The position numbers and the translations under genes are program-made. This document shows positions 56,777 to 64,000 of a DNA stretch of 64,000 bases, in pieces (the stretch's first letter is position 1; each line of letters starts with the position of its first letter). The DNA is from Streptomyces hiroshimensis (GTDB lineage: Bacteria > Actinomycetota > Actinomycetes > Streptomycetales > Streptomycetaceae), in contig NZ_BMUT01000001.1 of assembly GCF_014650335.1 (NCBI RefSeq), positions 983,037 to 1,047,036 of the forward strand, given 5' to 3'. The notes beneath the pieces are model-generated. The model did not search any database. It saw only the letters and a list, made by a program, of their open reading frames with translations, and had not been told where the DNA came from.

Positions 56777-58183
56777 GTGACGGAAACCAGGCCCGGTGGG
56801 GCGGCCCCGCCCCGCGTCGTCGACGAGGCGGAGGCGGACGCCCTGGTCCGCGGGATCTGTTTCAAGACGGGCCCGCCGCGGTTCCTCGGCGTCGAGCTGG
56901 AATGGCTCGTCCACGACCTGCAGGATCCCTCCCGGCCCGTCTCCCCTCGCCTCCTGGCAGCCGCCGCCGACCGGCTGCGGACACTGCCCCTGAAGTCCCT
57001 GATCACCATCGAGCCCGGCGGCCAGCTGGAGTTCAGCTCCCGGCCCGCGGAGTCCCTCACCGCCTGTGCGGAGGAAGTCTCCGCCGATCTGGCCACGGCC
57101 CGCCCCGCGCTCCGCTCCCTCGGCCTCACCCTCGCCGGCTACGGCAAGGACCCCTGGCACCCTCCGCGCCGCGTCCTCACCACACCCCGCTACCGGGCCA
57201 TGGAGGACTTCCACGACCACTGGGGCGGCTCCGGGCGCACCGTGATGACGAAGACCGCCTCCGTGCAGGTCTGCGTGGACGCCGGCCACGAGGAGCCCGG
57301 GCCGCTCGGCTTCGGCCGGCGCTGGCGGCTGGCGCACCTGCTGGGCGCCGTCCTCGTCGCCGCGTTCGCCAACTCCCCGCTGGACGGGGGCCGCCCCACC
57401 GGCTGGCGCTCCACCCGGCAGGCCTGCTACGAGCGCATGGACCCCGGCCGCACCCTGGCCCCGCCCGAGGACCTCGACCCGCGGGCGGCGTGGGCCGCGT
57501 ACGCCCTGGACGCCCGGATCATGTGCGTGCGCGCCGACGAGGGCCCGTGGGAGCCGCCCTGGGGGCTGGACCTGCGCGGCTGGACCCGTACGGGACACCC
57601 CCGGCCCGCCACCGACGACGACGTCGCCTACCACCTGACCACGCTGTTCCCCCCGGTGCGGCCCCGGGGCCACCTGGAGCTGCGCATGATCGACGCGCAG
57701 CCCGGCGAGGACGGCTGGCTGGTGCCGCTGGCCGTCACGGCCGCCCTCTTCGACGATCCCGTGGCCGCCGAGACCTCCTACCGGGCCGTGAAGGCCCTCG
57801 CGGACACGGCGGGCCAGGAGCCCGCACCCCGCAATCCGCTGTGGCGCAACGCCGCCCGCCACGGCCTGGCCGACCCCGAGCTGCACGCCGCAGCCGTCAC
57901 CTGCTTCGCCGCCGCCCGCGAGGCCCTGCCCCGGCTCGGCGCGGGCCCCCGCATCCTGGACGCCGTCGACGCCTTCACCGGGCGCTACGTCGCCCGCGGC
58001 CGCTGCCCCGCCGACGACCTCCTCGACCGGGTCGACGGCAAGACCCGGGTGGCCGACAAGTCCCGGGTGTCCGGAAGGGCCGGGGCCGACGGCAAGAGCC
58101 GGGTCGCAGGCACGACCCGTGCCGACGACAAGGGCCGGGGCACCGGCGAGGATCACGCCACCGGCAAGGAGACCCCCGCATGA
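56777..58183 (+). CDS. egtA: Glutamate-cysteine ligase EgtA (ergothioneine)
   Basis: A 468-residue protein of the GCS2 type. It has F-L-G-V-E-L-E-W-L-V early, T-I-E-P-G-G-Q-L-E-F-S, M-T-K-T-A-S-V-Q-V-C-V-D, and R-P-R-G-H-L-E-L-R-M-I-D. It makes gamma-glutamylcysteine, the sulfur donor used by EgtB. The last about 50 residues are a low-complexity D-G-K-S-R-V / D-D-K-G-R-G repeat outside the fold. GTG 56777 follows GGAGG. The next three genes overlap in series, giving a canonical egtABCD operon; no egtE lyase is present, as is common in Streptomyces where it lies elsewhere. Confidence 0.92.
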   Translation: MTETRPGGAAPPRVVDEAEADALVRGICFKTGPPRFLGVELEWLVHDLQDPSRPVSPRLLAAAADRLRTLPLKSLITIEPGGQLEFSSRPAESLTACAEEVSADLATARPALRSLGLTLAGYGKDPWHPPRRVLTTPRYRAMEDFHDHWGGSGRTVMTKTASVQVCVDAGHEEPGPLGFGRRWRLAHLLGAVLVAAFANSPLDGGRPTGWRSTRQACYERMDPGRTLAPPEDLDPRAAWAAYALDARIMCVRADEGPWEPPWGLDLRGWTRTGHPRPATDDDVAYHLTTLFPPVRPRGHLELRMIDAQPGEDGWLVPLAVTAALFDDPVAAETSYRAVKALADTAGQEPAPRNPLWRNAARHGLADPELHAAAVTCFAAAREALPRLGAGPRILDAVDAFTGRYVARGRCPADDLLDRVDGKTRVADKSRVSGRAGADGKSRVAGTTRADDKGRGTGEDHATGKETPA

Positions 58184-59505
58184 CCGCACCCGGCCCGGAC
58201 CCCGACGTCCTCCGCCGGCGCGCCACGGACGCCCTGCTGCGCGCCCGTGCCCGCACCGGCCTGCTCACCGGCTGTGTCGAGGACCGCGACCTGACCGCCC
58301 AGCACTCGCCCCTGATGTCCCCGCTGGTGTGGGACCTCGCGCACATCGGCAACCAGGAGGAGCAGTGGCTGCTGCGCGCCGTGGGCGGGCACGAGGCGCT
58401 GCGCCCGGAACTGGACCCGCTCTACGACGCGTTCGAGCACCCGAGAGCCGCGCGGCCCGCGCTGCCGCTGCTGCCGCCCGCCGAGGCGCGCAGCTACGTC
58501 GCGGACGTCCGCGGCCGGGTCCTGGACGTCCTGGAGTCAGCCCCCTTCGACGGCGCGCCGCTGACCGCCTCGGGCTTCGCGTTCGGCATGATCGCCCAGC
58601 ACGAGCAGCAGCACGACGAGACCATGCTGATCACCCATCAGCTGCGCCGGGGCCCGGCCGCGCTCACGGCCCCCGAGCCGCCGCCCGCCGAGCCTGACGC
58701 CGCGCTCCTGCCGCCGGAGGTGCTGGTCGAGGGAGGCCCGTTCACGATGGGGACCTCGGCCGAGCCGTGGGCGCTGGACAACGAACGGCCCGCCCACCAC
58801 CGCTTCGTACCGTCCTTCTTCATCGACACGCTGCCCGTGAGCAACGCCGCCTACCTGCGCTTCATCGAGGACGGCGGCTACCGGGACGCACGCTGGTGGC
58901 ACCCCGAGGGATGGCGGCACGTCCGCGCCCACAAGCTGACGGCCCCGCTGTTCTGGCGGCGCTCGGGCTCCGGCTGGCTGCGGCGGCGCTTCGGCGCCGT
59001 CGAGCCCGTCCCGCCCGCGGAGCCGGTCCTGCACGTGAGCTGGTACGAGGCCGCGGCCTACGCCGCGTGGGCGGGGCGAAGACTGCCCACCGAGGCCGAG
59101 TGGGAGAAGGCCGCCCGCCACGACCCCGGCTCCGGCCGCTCCCGGCGCTACCCCTGGGGCGACGCGGACCCCACGCCCGACCACGCCAACCTCGGCCAGC
59201 GCCACCTGCGCCCTGCGCCCGTCGGCGCGTATCCGGCGGGCGCCTCGCCGCTGGGCGTCCGGCAGCTGATCGGCGACGCGTGGGAGTGGACGTCCAGCGA
59301 CTTCCTGCCCTACCCGGGCTTCAGGGCCTTCCCCTACCGGGAGTACTCGGAAGTGTTCTTCGGCAGCGCCCACAAGGTGCTGCGCGGCGGGTCCTTCGCC
59401 GTCGACCCGGTCGCCTGCCGGGGCACCTTCCGCAACTGGGACCTGCCGGTCCGCCGGCAGATCTTCGCCGGCTTCCGCACCGCGCGCGACGCCGAGGCCG
59501 TCTGA
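58180..59505 (+). CDS. egtB: Ergothioneine sulfoxide synthase EgtB
   Basis: A 441-residue protein. A DinB-like N-terminal domain supplies the iron-binding histidines (W-D-L-A-H-I-G and H-E-Q-Q-H-D-E). It is fused to a formylglycine-generating-enzyme-type C-terminal domain ([14 protein letters not shown], and [16 protein letters not shown]). It joins hercynine and gamma-glutamylcysteine using iron and O2. ATGA overlap with egtA. Confidence 0.95.
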   Translation: MTAPGPDPDVLRRRATDALLRARARTGLLTGCVEDRDLTAQHSPLMSPLVWDLAHIGNQEEQWLLRAVGGHEALRPELDPLYDAFEHPRAARPALPLLPPAEARSYVADVRGRVLDVLESAPFDGAPLTASGFAFGMIAQHEQQHDETMLITHQLRRGPAALTAPEPPPAEPDAALLPPEVLVEGGPFTMGTSAEPWALDNERPAHHRFVPSFFIDTLPVSNAAYLRFIEDGGYRDARWWHPEGWRHVRAHKLTAPLFWRRSGSGWLRRRFGAVEPVPPAEPVLHVSWYEAAAYAAWAGRRLPTEAEWEKAARHDPGSGRSRRYPWGDADPTPDHANLGQRHLRPAPVGAYPAGASPLGVRQLIGDAWEWTSSDFLPYPGFRAFPYREYSEVFFGSAHKVLRGGSFAVDPVACRGTFRNWDLPVRRQIFAGFRTARDAEAV

Positions 59506-60260
59506 TGTGCCGTCACCTCGCCGTACTGGGCCCGCAGGAGCCCATCGGCGCGAGCGTCGCCGATCCGCCGCACTCCCTGGTGCGCCAGTCCTGGGCGCCG
59601 CGCAGGCAGCGCCACGGCACGGTCAACGCGGACGGCTTCGGCGTCGGCTGGTACGCCGAAGGCGACCCGGTGCCCGCCCGCTACCGGCGCGCCGGCCCCG
59701 TCTGGGCCGACCTGTCCTTCGCCGACATCGCCCGGGTCGTCCGCACCGGCGCCCTGCTCGCCGCCGTGCGCGACGCCACCGCGGCGGACGCGGACGGGGA
59801 GGCCGCCGCCGCGCCCTTCACCGCGGGCCCCTGGCTCTTCAGCCACAACGGCGCGGTGACCGGCTGGCCGGAAACGGCCGCTCCGCTCGCCGCCCTGCTG
59901 CCGCCCGAGGCCCTCCTGCGGCTCGCGGCCCGCTGCGACGCAGCCCTCGTGTGGGCCCTGGTCGAGCACCGGCTGCGCGGCGGGGACGCCCCCGGCGGCG
60001 CCCTGGCCGACACCGTCGCGGAGCTCGCCGAGGCCGCCCCCGGGTCCCGGCTCAACCTGCTGCTCACCGACGGCACGACCATCGCCGCCACCGCCTGGGG
60101 AGACACCCTCTGGTACCTGGCGGACCCCGCCGGCCGCACGGCCGTCGCCTCCGAGCCCTACGACGACGACCCGCGCTGGACCGAGGTCCCCGACCGCACC
60201 CTGCTCACCGCGAACCGCACCGCCGTCACCCTGTCACCGCTCAAGGAGCCCTGCCCGTGA
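59505..60260 (+). CDS. egtC: Gamma-glutamyl hercynylcysteine sulfoxide hydrolase EgtC
   Basis: A 251-residue class II glutamine-amidotransferase-like enzyme. Cys2 becomes the N-terminal nucleophile after removal of Met (M-C-R-H-L-A-V-L-G). [10 protein letters not shown] and F-S-H-N-G-A-V are the other landmarks. It removes the glutamyl group from the EgtB product. The ATG shares one base with the egtB stop (TGATG). Confidence 0.94.
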   Translation: MCRHLAVLGPQEPIGASVADPPHSLVRQSWAPRRQRHGTVNADGFGVGWYAEGDPVPARYRRAGPVWADLSFADIARVVRTGALLAAVRDATAADADGEAAAAPFTAGPWLFSHNGAVTGWPETAAPLAALLPPEALLRLAARCDAALVWALVEHRLRGGDAPGGALADTVAELAEAAPGSRLNLLLTDGTTIAATAWGDTLWYLADPAGRTAVASEPYDDDPRWTEVPDRTLLTANRTAVTLSPLKEPCP

Positions 60261-61225
60261 GCCCGTTCGCCCTGACCCGCACCCTCCCCCTCGACGCGAC
60301 CGCCGCCGCCCTGCGCGCCGACGTCGCCACGGGCCTGACCCGCACGCCCAAGGAGCTCCCGCCGAAGTGGTTCTACGACGCGCGCGGCAGCGAGCTGTTC
60401 GACGAGATCACCCGCCTGCCCGAGTACTACCCCACGCGCGCCGAACGCGAGATCATCATCGCCCGCGCGGACGAGATCGCCGCGGCCACGCGCGCGCGTA
60501 CGCTCGTGGAGCTCGGCTCCGGCTCCTCCGACAAGACCCGCCACCTCATCCGCGCGCTGACCTCCCTCGACCACTACGTGCCCGTCGACGTCAGCGAGAG
60601 CGCCCTGACCGGCGCGGCCGAGGGCCTGCTCGCCGACCACCCCGGGCTGACGGTGCACGCCCTCGTCGCCGACTTCCAGTACGGCCTGCACCTGCCCGCC
60701 ACCCCCGCACCCCGCCTGCTCGCCTTCCTCGGTGGCACCATCGGCAACCTGCGCCCGCAGGAACGATCCGCCTTCTTCGCCGCCGTCCGCGCCGAACTCG
60801 CCCCCGGCGACGCCCTGCTGCTCGGCACGGACCTCGTCAAGGACGAGCGGACGCTGGTGCGGGCCTACGACGACGCGGCGGGCGTGACCGCCGCCTTCAA
60901 CAAGAACGTCCTCACCGTCATCAACCGCGAGCTGGAAGCCGACTTCGACCCGGACGCCTTCGACCACGTGGCCCTGTGGGACCCCCGGCAGGAGTGGATC
61001 GAGATGCGGCTGCGGGCCCGCGGCGCCCTCGTCGCCAAGATCCCCGCGCTCGACCTCGCCGTCCACTTCGCGGCCGGAGAGGAGCTGCGCACGGAGATCT
61101 CGGCCAAGTTCCGCGAGGAAGGGGTGCGCGCCGAGCTGGCGGCGGCGGGCCTGGAGACCACCCACTGGTGGACGGACGAGGAAGGGCGGTTCGCGCTGTC
61201 GCTGTCGGTGCCCGCCGCCGGTTAG
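60257..61225 (+). CDS. egtD: Histidine N-alpha-methyltransferase EgtD
   Basis: A 322-residue SAM-dependent enzyme with [18 protein letters not shown], the SAM site [19 protein letters not shown], and the histidine-binding [12 protein letters not shown]. It trimethylates histidine to hercynine, the first dedicated step of ergothioneine synthesis. GTG 60257 overlaps the egtC stop. A small hairpin follows at the stop codon. Confidence 0.95.
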   Translation: MSPFALTRTLPLDATAAALRADVATGLTRTPKELPPKWFYDARGSELFDEITRLPEYYPTRAEREIIIARADEIAAATRARTLVELGSGSSDKTRHLIRALTSLDHYVPVDVSESALTGAAEGLLADHPGLTVHALVADFQYGLHLPATPAPRLLAFLGGTIGNLRPQERSAFFAAVRAELAPGDALLLGTDLVKDERTLVRAYDDAAGVTAAFNKNVLTVINRELEADFDPDAFDHVALWDPRQEWIEMRLRARGALVAKIPALDLAVHFAAGEELRTEISAKFREEGVRAELAAAGLETTHWWTDEEGRFALSLSVPAAG

Positions 61226-61239
61226 CCCGCACGGCGGGC
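61225..61239 (+). terminator. Small hairpin at the end of egtD
   Basis: GCCCGC-ACG-GCGGGC, 6-bp stem with a 3-nt loop, starting on the last base of the stop codon, followed by a GC-rich tract. Weak but well placed to end the egt operon. Confidence 0.4.
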
Positions 61240-61389
61240 CCGCCCGCCCCGCCCTCGCCGGACGTCCTGGCCGAGCGCACGGTGGTCGGCCCGGCGTGAG
61301 CCGGGTGCGGGCGCTCGCCTCGCGCGCGGGCGCGGGGTGGGCCACGGTGGTGGTGACCGCACCGGCCTTCACCCCCTGGAGCAGCGCCC

Positions 61390-61605
61390 ATGACGCACCA
61401 CACCTACCGCGTGACCGAGATCGTCGGCTCGTCCCCGAAGGGCGTGGACGACGCCGTCCGCAACGGCCTCACCCGCGCCTCGCAGACCCTGCGTAACCTC
61501 GACTGGTTCGAGGTCACCCAGATCAGGGGCCACCTCGTCGACGGCGCGATCGGCCATTACCAGGTCGGCCTGAAGGTCGGCTTCCGCTTGGAGGAGGGCG
61601 ACTGA
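61390..61605 (+). CDS. Dodecin (flavin-binding)
   Basis: A 71-residue protein of the usual length. It has Y-R-V-T-E-I-V-G-S-S-P-K-G-V-D-D-A-V, the flavin-stacking tryptophan in L-D-W-F-E-V, and I-G-H-Y-Q-V-G-L-K-V-G-F-R-L. Dodecin forms a 12-subunit shell that stores riboflavin or FMN. It starts 164 nt after egtD and likely has its own promoter; its stop lies in a 24-nt-spaced direct repeat of CTGAGCGGGTGAA. Confidence 0.93.
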   Translation: MTHHTYRVTEIVGSSPKGVDDAVRNGLTRASQTLRNLDWFEVTQIRGHLVDGAIGHYQVGLKVGFRLEEGD

Positions 61606-61638
61606 GCGGGTGAAGGGGACGGCGGCTGAGCGGGTGAA
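61602..61638 (+). repeat. Direct repeat over the dodecin stop codon
   Basis: CTGAGCGGGTGAA occurs at 61602-61614 and 61626-61638. The TGA in the first copy is the dodecin stop; the second is in frame 24 nt later. Confidence 0.75.
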
Positions 61639-61705
61639 TATGAGCAATCCGTGACAGTTCTGCCGTTCGGAGGCCCGTGCGGCGCACGAGTGTGCAGAGG
61701 GGAAC

Positions 61706-61711
61706 GATACT
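61706..61711 (+). promoter_or_regulatory. Candidate -10 box of the two-component operon
   Basis: GATACT ends 6 nt before the ATG at 61718, so the mRNA may be leaderless; GAGGGGA lies 15 nt before the ATG, too far for a standard ribosome-binding site. Confidence 0.4.
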
Positions 61712-61717
61712 GTCCGC

Positions 61718-62416
61718 ATGTCACGGGTACTGCTGATCGAGGACGACCGCGCGGTACGGGACGGCGTCACGCTCACCCTGCGCCGCCGCGGCCACGAGGT
61801 GGAGGGCGCGGCGACCGGCGAGGCCGGGCTCGCCGCCATGGAGACGTTCCGCCCCGACCTCGTCCTGCTGGACCTCATGCTGCCGGACAAGAGCGGCTTC
61901 GAGGTGTGCCGCCGCATCCGCGCCACCCAGCAGATCCCGATCATCATGCTCACCGCGCGCGGCGACGACATAGACGTCGTCCTCGGCCTTGAGGCAGGCG
62001 CCGACGACTACATCGTCAAGCCCGCCCGCGGCGAGGTCCTGGAGGCCCGCATCCGCGCCGTGCTGCGCCGCGCCGCGCCCGGCGACGGCGGCCCGGACCC
62101 GGCCGCCCTCCAGCCCGTGGAGATCCACGGCGACCTGACCGTCGACCGCAAGGGCCTCCTCGTCGCCAAGCACGGTCAGGACCTGCCGCTCGCCCCCTCC
62201 GAGATGAAGCTGCTGCTGTACCTGTCCGCCACCCCGGGCCGCGTCTTCAGCCGCCAGCAGCTCCTGGAGCACGTGTGGGAGCACAGCTACCACGGGGACG
62301 CCCGCCTGGTGGACGCCTGCGTGATGCGCCTGCGCACCAAGGTCGAGGACTCCACCCGCTCGCCCAAGTACATCCAGACCGTCCGCGGCTTCGGCTACCG
62401 CTTCGGGCCCCTGTGA
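61718..62416 (+). CDS. OmpR-family response regulator
   Basis: A 232-residue protein. The receiver domain has the phosphorylation site D52 (L-V-L-L-D-L-M-L-P), acidic pair E8-D9-D10, L-T-A-R and the lysine of I-V-K-P. The winged-helix output domain ends in R-G-F-G-Y-R-F. The G-L-E-A-G-A-D-D-Y-I-V-K-P and S-R-Q-Q-L-L-E-H-V-W-E-H-S-Y-H-G-D-A-R-L-V-D-A-C segments resemble AfsQ1. The target genes are unknown. It overlaps the sensor kinase by 4 nt. Confidence 0.9.
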   Translation: MSRVLLIEDDRAVRDGVTLTLRRRGHEVEGAATGEAGLAAMETFRPDLVLLDLMLPDKSGFEVCRRIRATQQIPIIMLTARGDDIDVVLGLEAGADDYIVKPARGEVLEARIRAVLRRAAPGDGGPDPAALQPVEIHGDLTVDRKGLLVAKHGQDLPLAPSEMKLLLYLSATPGRVFSRQQLLEHVWEHSYHGDARLVDACVMRLRTKVEDSTRSPKYIQTVRGFGYRFGPL

Positions 62417-63942
62417 GACGGCCCGCCCTGCGCATGCCCGCCTTGCGTATGCCGGCCCTGCGTATGTCGTCCCCGCGCATGCCGGCGCTCCGCCGGCCGT
62501 CCCTGCGTGCCGTCGCCGCCGGTTTGCGCGCCCGCCTGGTCCTGGCGTTCCTGCTGGTCGCCGCGCTCAGCGCGCTCACGACGGCGGCGCTGACCTTCCG
62601 CGAGGCCCGTACGGCCATCCTCAAGCGCACCCAGGACACGGCCATCGAGGCCCTGCGCTCCCAGGTGAACTCGCAGGTGCCGGACTACGCCTTCCCGCTG
62701 TCCCAGCAGGCCCTGCAGGATCTCCAGCACCGGCTCAACGCCGCCGGCAGCGCCCAGCGCTGGACCGTCCACGTGCGCTACCGGAACAGCGGGCTCGTGC
62801 CCGGCGGCGACCACGGACCGATCATCCCGCGCGGGGTCCAGGAGAAGGTCCGCGCGGGCATCCCCGCCTTCCAGCGCCTGGACAGCGGGGGCGACCCCTG
62901 GCTCGCCATCGGGCTGCCGGTCACCTACCGCGGCAGCAGCGAGGCCTCCGGCCTGGAGGTGTACGCGCAGATGCCGCTGCGTGAGGACGAGGCGAACGTC
63001 CAGGCTCTGGTCAAGGCCGCGCAGAGAGGCGCCCTGCCCGCGGTCGCCCTGGCCGCCGTGCCCGCCCTGATCGCCGCGCGCGGCGTGCTGCGGCCCGTGC
63101 GCGAACTGCGCCGCGCCTCCCGCAAGCTCGCCGCCGGCGAGCTGGACACCCGGCTCAAGGTCACCGGCCGCGACGAGCTCGCCGACCTCTCGCGCACCTT
63201 CAACGACATGGCCGAGGCCCTGGAGGAGAACGTCGCCGAGCTGCGCCGTATGGAGGCCAACTCGCGGCGCTTCGCCGCCGACGTCTCGCACGAGCTGCGC
63301 ACGCCGCTGGCCGCCATGACCGCGGTCGTCGACGTCCTCGACGAGGACGCGGACTCCCTCGACCCCGACACCGCCTACGCCGTCCGCCTCATCAGCGAGG
63401 AGACCGGCAAGCTCGCGCGGATGGTCGAGGACCTGATGGAGATCTCCCGCTTCGACGCGGGCGCCGCGGCCCTCCACCTGGACGAGGTCGACGTCTCCGA
63501 GACCGTCCGCAAGACCCTCCAGGCCCGCGGCTGGCAGGACAAGGTGGCCGCCGACCTGCCCGAGGGCGTGCGCGCCCGGCTGGACCCGCGCCGCATCGAC
63601 GTCGTGGTCGCCAACCTCGTCGGCAACGCCCTCAAGCACGGCGGCGAACCGGTGGACGTCGCGGTCCGGGTGACCGGGCAGGACGCCGGGCGGAGGCTGC
63701 TGATCGAGATCGCGGACCGCGGCCGGGGCATCGACCCCGAGGTGCTGCCGCACGTCTTCGAGCGCTTCTTCAAGGCGGACTCCGCCCGCGCCCGCTCCGA
63801 GGGCAGCGGCCTCGGACTCGCGATCACCCTGGAGAACGTACGCCTGCACGAGGGCACCGTGCGGGCCGCCAACCGACCCGGAGGAGGCGCGGTGTTCACC
63901 GTGGATCTGCCCCTGCGGCAGGGCGGGAGCGAGACGGCGTGA
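62413..63942 (+). CDS. Sensor histidine kinase
   Basis: A 509-residue membrane kinase. The N-terminal about 30 residues are a basic repeat, (A-L-R-M-P)-like. Then come TM1 (LVLAFLLVAALSALTTAAL), an extracytoplasmic sensor region of about 140 residues, TM2 (ALPAVALAAVPALIAARGVL), a HAMP linker, the H-box V-S-H-E-L-R-T-P, N-box L-V-G-N-A-L-K-H, D-R-G-R-G-I, and G-S-G-L-G-L-A-I. It phosphorylates the preceding regulator. GTG 62413 overlaps the regulator stop. The signal is unknown. Confidence 0.9.
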   Translation: MRRPALRMPALRMPALRMSSPRMPALRRPSLRAVAAGLRARLVLAFLLVAALSALTTAALTFREARTAILKRTQDTAIEALRSQVNSQVPDYAFPLSQQALQDLQHRLNAAGSAQRWTVHVRYRNSGLVPGGDHGPIIPRGVQEKVRAGIPAFQRLDSGGDPWLAIGLPVTYRGSSEASGLEVYAQMPLREDEANVQALVKAAQRGALPAVALAAVPALIAARGVLRPVRELRRASRKLAAGELDTRLKVTGRDELADLSRTFNDMAEALEENVAELRRMEANSRRFAADVSHELRTPLAAMTAVVDVLDEDADSLDPDTAYAVRLISEETGKLARMVEDLMEISRFDAGAAALHLDEVDVSETVRKTLQARGWQDKVAADLPEGVRARLDPRRIDVVVANLVGNALKHGGEPVDVAVRVTGQDAGRRLLIEIADRGRGIDPEVLPHVFERFFKADSARARSEGSGLGLAITLENVRLHEGTVRAANRPGGGAVFTVDLPLRQGGSETA

Positions 63943-64000
63943 GGGTGGACCTGCGCCGGCCGGCGGCCCGGCGAGTACGACGCGTGGCCCCGACCGCCCT
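63939..64000 (+). CDS. Start of a further gene (3' truncated)
   Basis: A GTG at 63939 overlaps the kinase stop (GTGA). The 20 visible codons give V-R-V-D-L-R-R-P-A-A-R-R-V-R-R-V-A-P-T-A, a basic stretch that could open a signal peptide. A small exported protein often follows such kinases. Too short to identify. Confidence 0.4.
   Translation, partial: MRVDLRRPAARRVRRVAPTA

Noticed and set aside
61718..63942. CseBC partner of sigma-E
   Set aside because: There is no sigE or cseA upstream, and the regulator resembles AfsQ1 more than CseB. Left unnamed.
1..64000. tRNA, rRNA, insertion sequences or phage genes
   Set aside because: No TPsiC-loop/anticodon patterns, transposase motifs, terminal inverted repeats with target duplications or integrase motifs were seen by eye. 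A covariance-model search could still find a short RNA.

Overview
This 64-kb window is high-GC actinobacterial DNA, almost certainly from a Streptomyces or close relative. Evidence: extreme G/C at third codon positions, many GTG starts, GTGA/ATGA-overlapping operons, promoters that place the start codon 6-8 nt after a -10 hexamer (leaderless mRNAs), a SARP-type BTAD/NB-ARC/TPR regulator, an ergothioneine operon, and many Sec/Tat-exported proteins. I see no rRNA, tRNA, insertion sequence, prophage or CRISPR array. Both ends cut through genes.

Layout. 0-5 kb: the 3' end of a restriction-endonuclease-like gene, a YbaY-like protein, an astacin-type metallopeptidase, a secreted VWA/membrane-protein pair and a secreted trypsin-like protease. 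4.8-11.3 kb: a signalling island with a small protein, a BTAD-NB-ARC-TPR regulator and a divergent NB-ARC-TPR protein; the small protein and the NB-ARC-TPR protein share an N-terminal module. A tiny secreted-peptide ORF lies beside them. 11.4-17.3 kb: a glycerophosphotransferase-like pair, an overlapping HTH / ImmA-IrrE protease / MAB_1171c-type membrane protein operon, and a cytochrome P450. 17.4-24.1 kb: membrane transport, namely an APC permease with a Yip1 protein, a nickel/cobalt permease behind a cobalamin riboswitch and a Nur-type box, an MFS transporter and a secreted alpha/beta hydrolase.

24.2-36.5 kb is the most novel region. Six same-strand genes, five of them joined by 4-nt overlaps, encode an ATP-grasp ligase, a DUF364 Rossmann protein (heavy-metal-chelation family), a cysteine-synthase-like PLP enzyme, a dipeptide-epimerase-like enolase-superfamily enzyme, an MFS exporter and a methyltransferase. 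They are followed by a complete peptide/nickel-type ABC importer (lipoprotein, two permeases, duplicated ATPase). A 19-bp Fur-box-like palindrome lies upstream. I read this as a candidate locus for making, exporting and re-importing a small amino-acid-derived metal ligand; this is inference. An approximately 200-bp non-coding repeat splits the biosynthetic and import halves, and related cores recur inverted near 40.6 kb.

36.5-56.7 kb is mostly housekeeping or catabolic: a UvrA paralogue, FAD monooxygenase, Fpg/Nei glycosylase, amino-acid permease, GH92 mannosidase, FhuF-like Fe-S protein, PAS-LuxR regulator, NDH-2-like enzyme, PI-PLC-like enzyme, a PaaX-like regulator divergent from AidB-like dehydrogenase plus crotonase, a Pro-rich protein, a DUF4239 protein and a second P450. 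56.8-61.2 kb is egtABCD (ergothioneine), followed by dodecin, an OmpR-type two-component system and the first codons of another gene.

A recurrent feature is that several translationally coupled genes end in short-period repeats rich in GGAG/AAGGA just before the next overlapping start codon. All functional calls come from motif recognition alone; no database search was possible.
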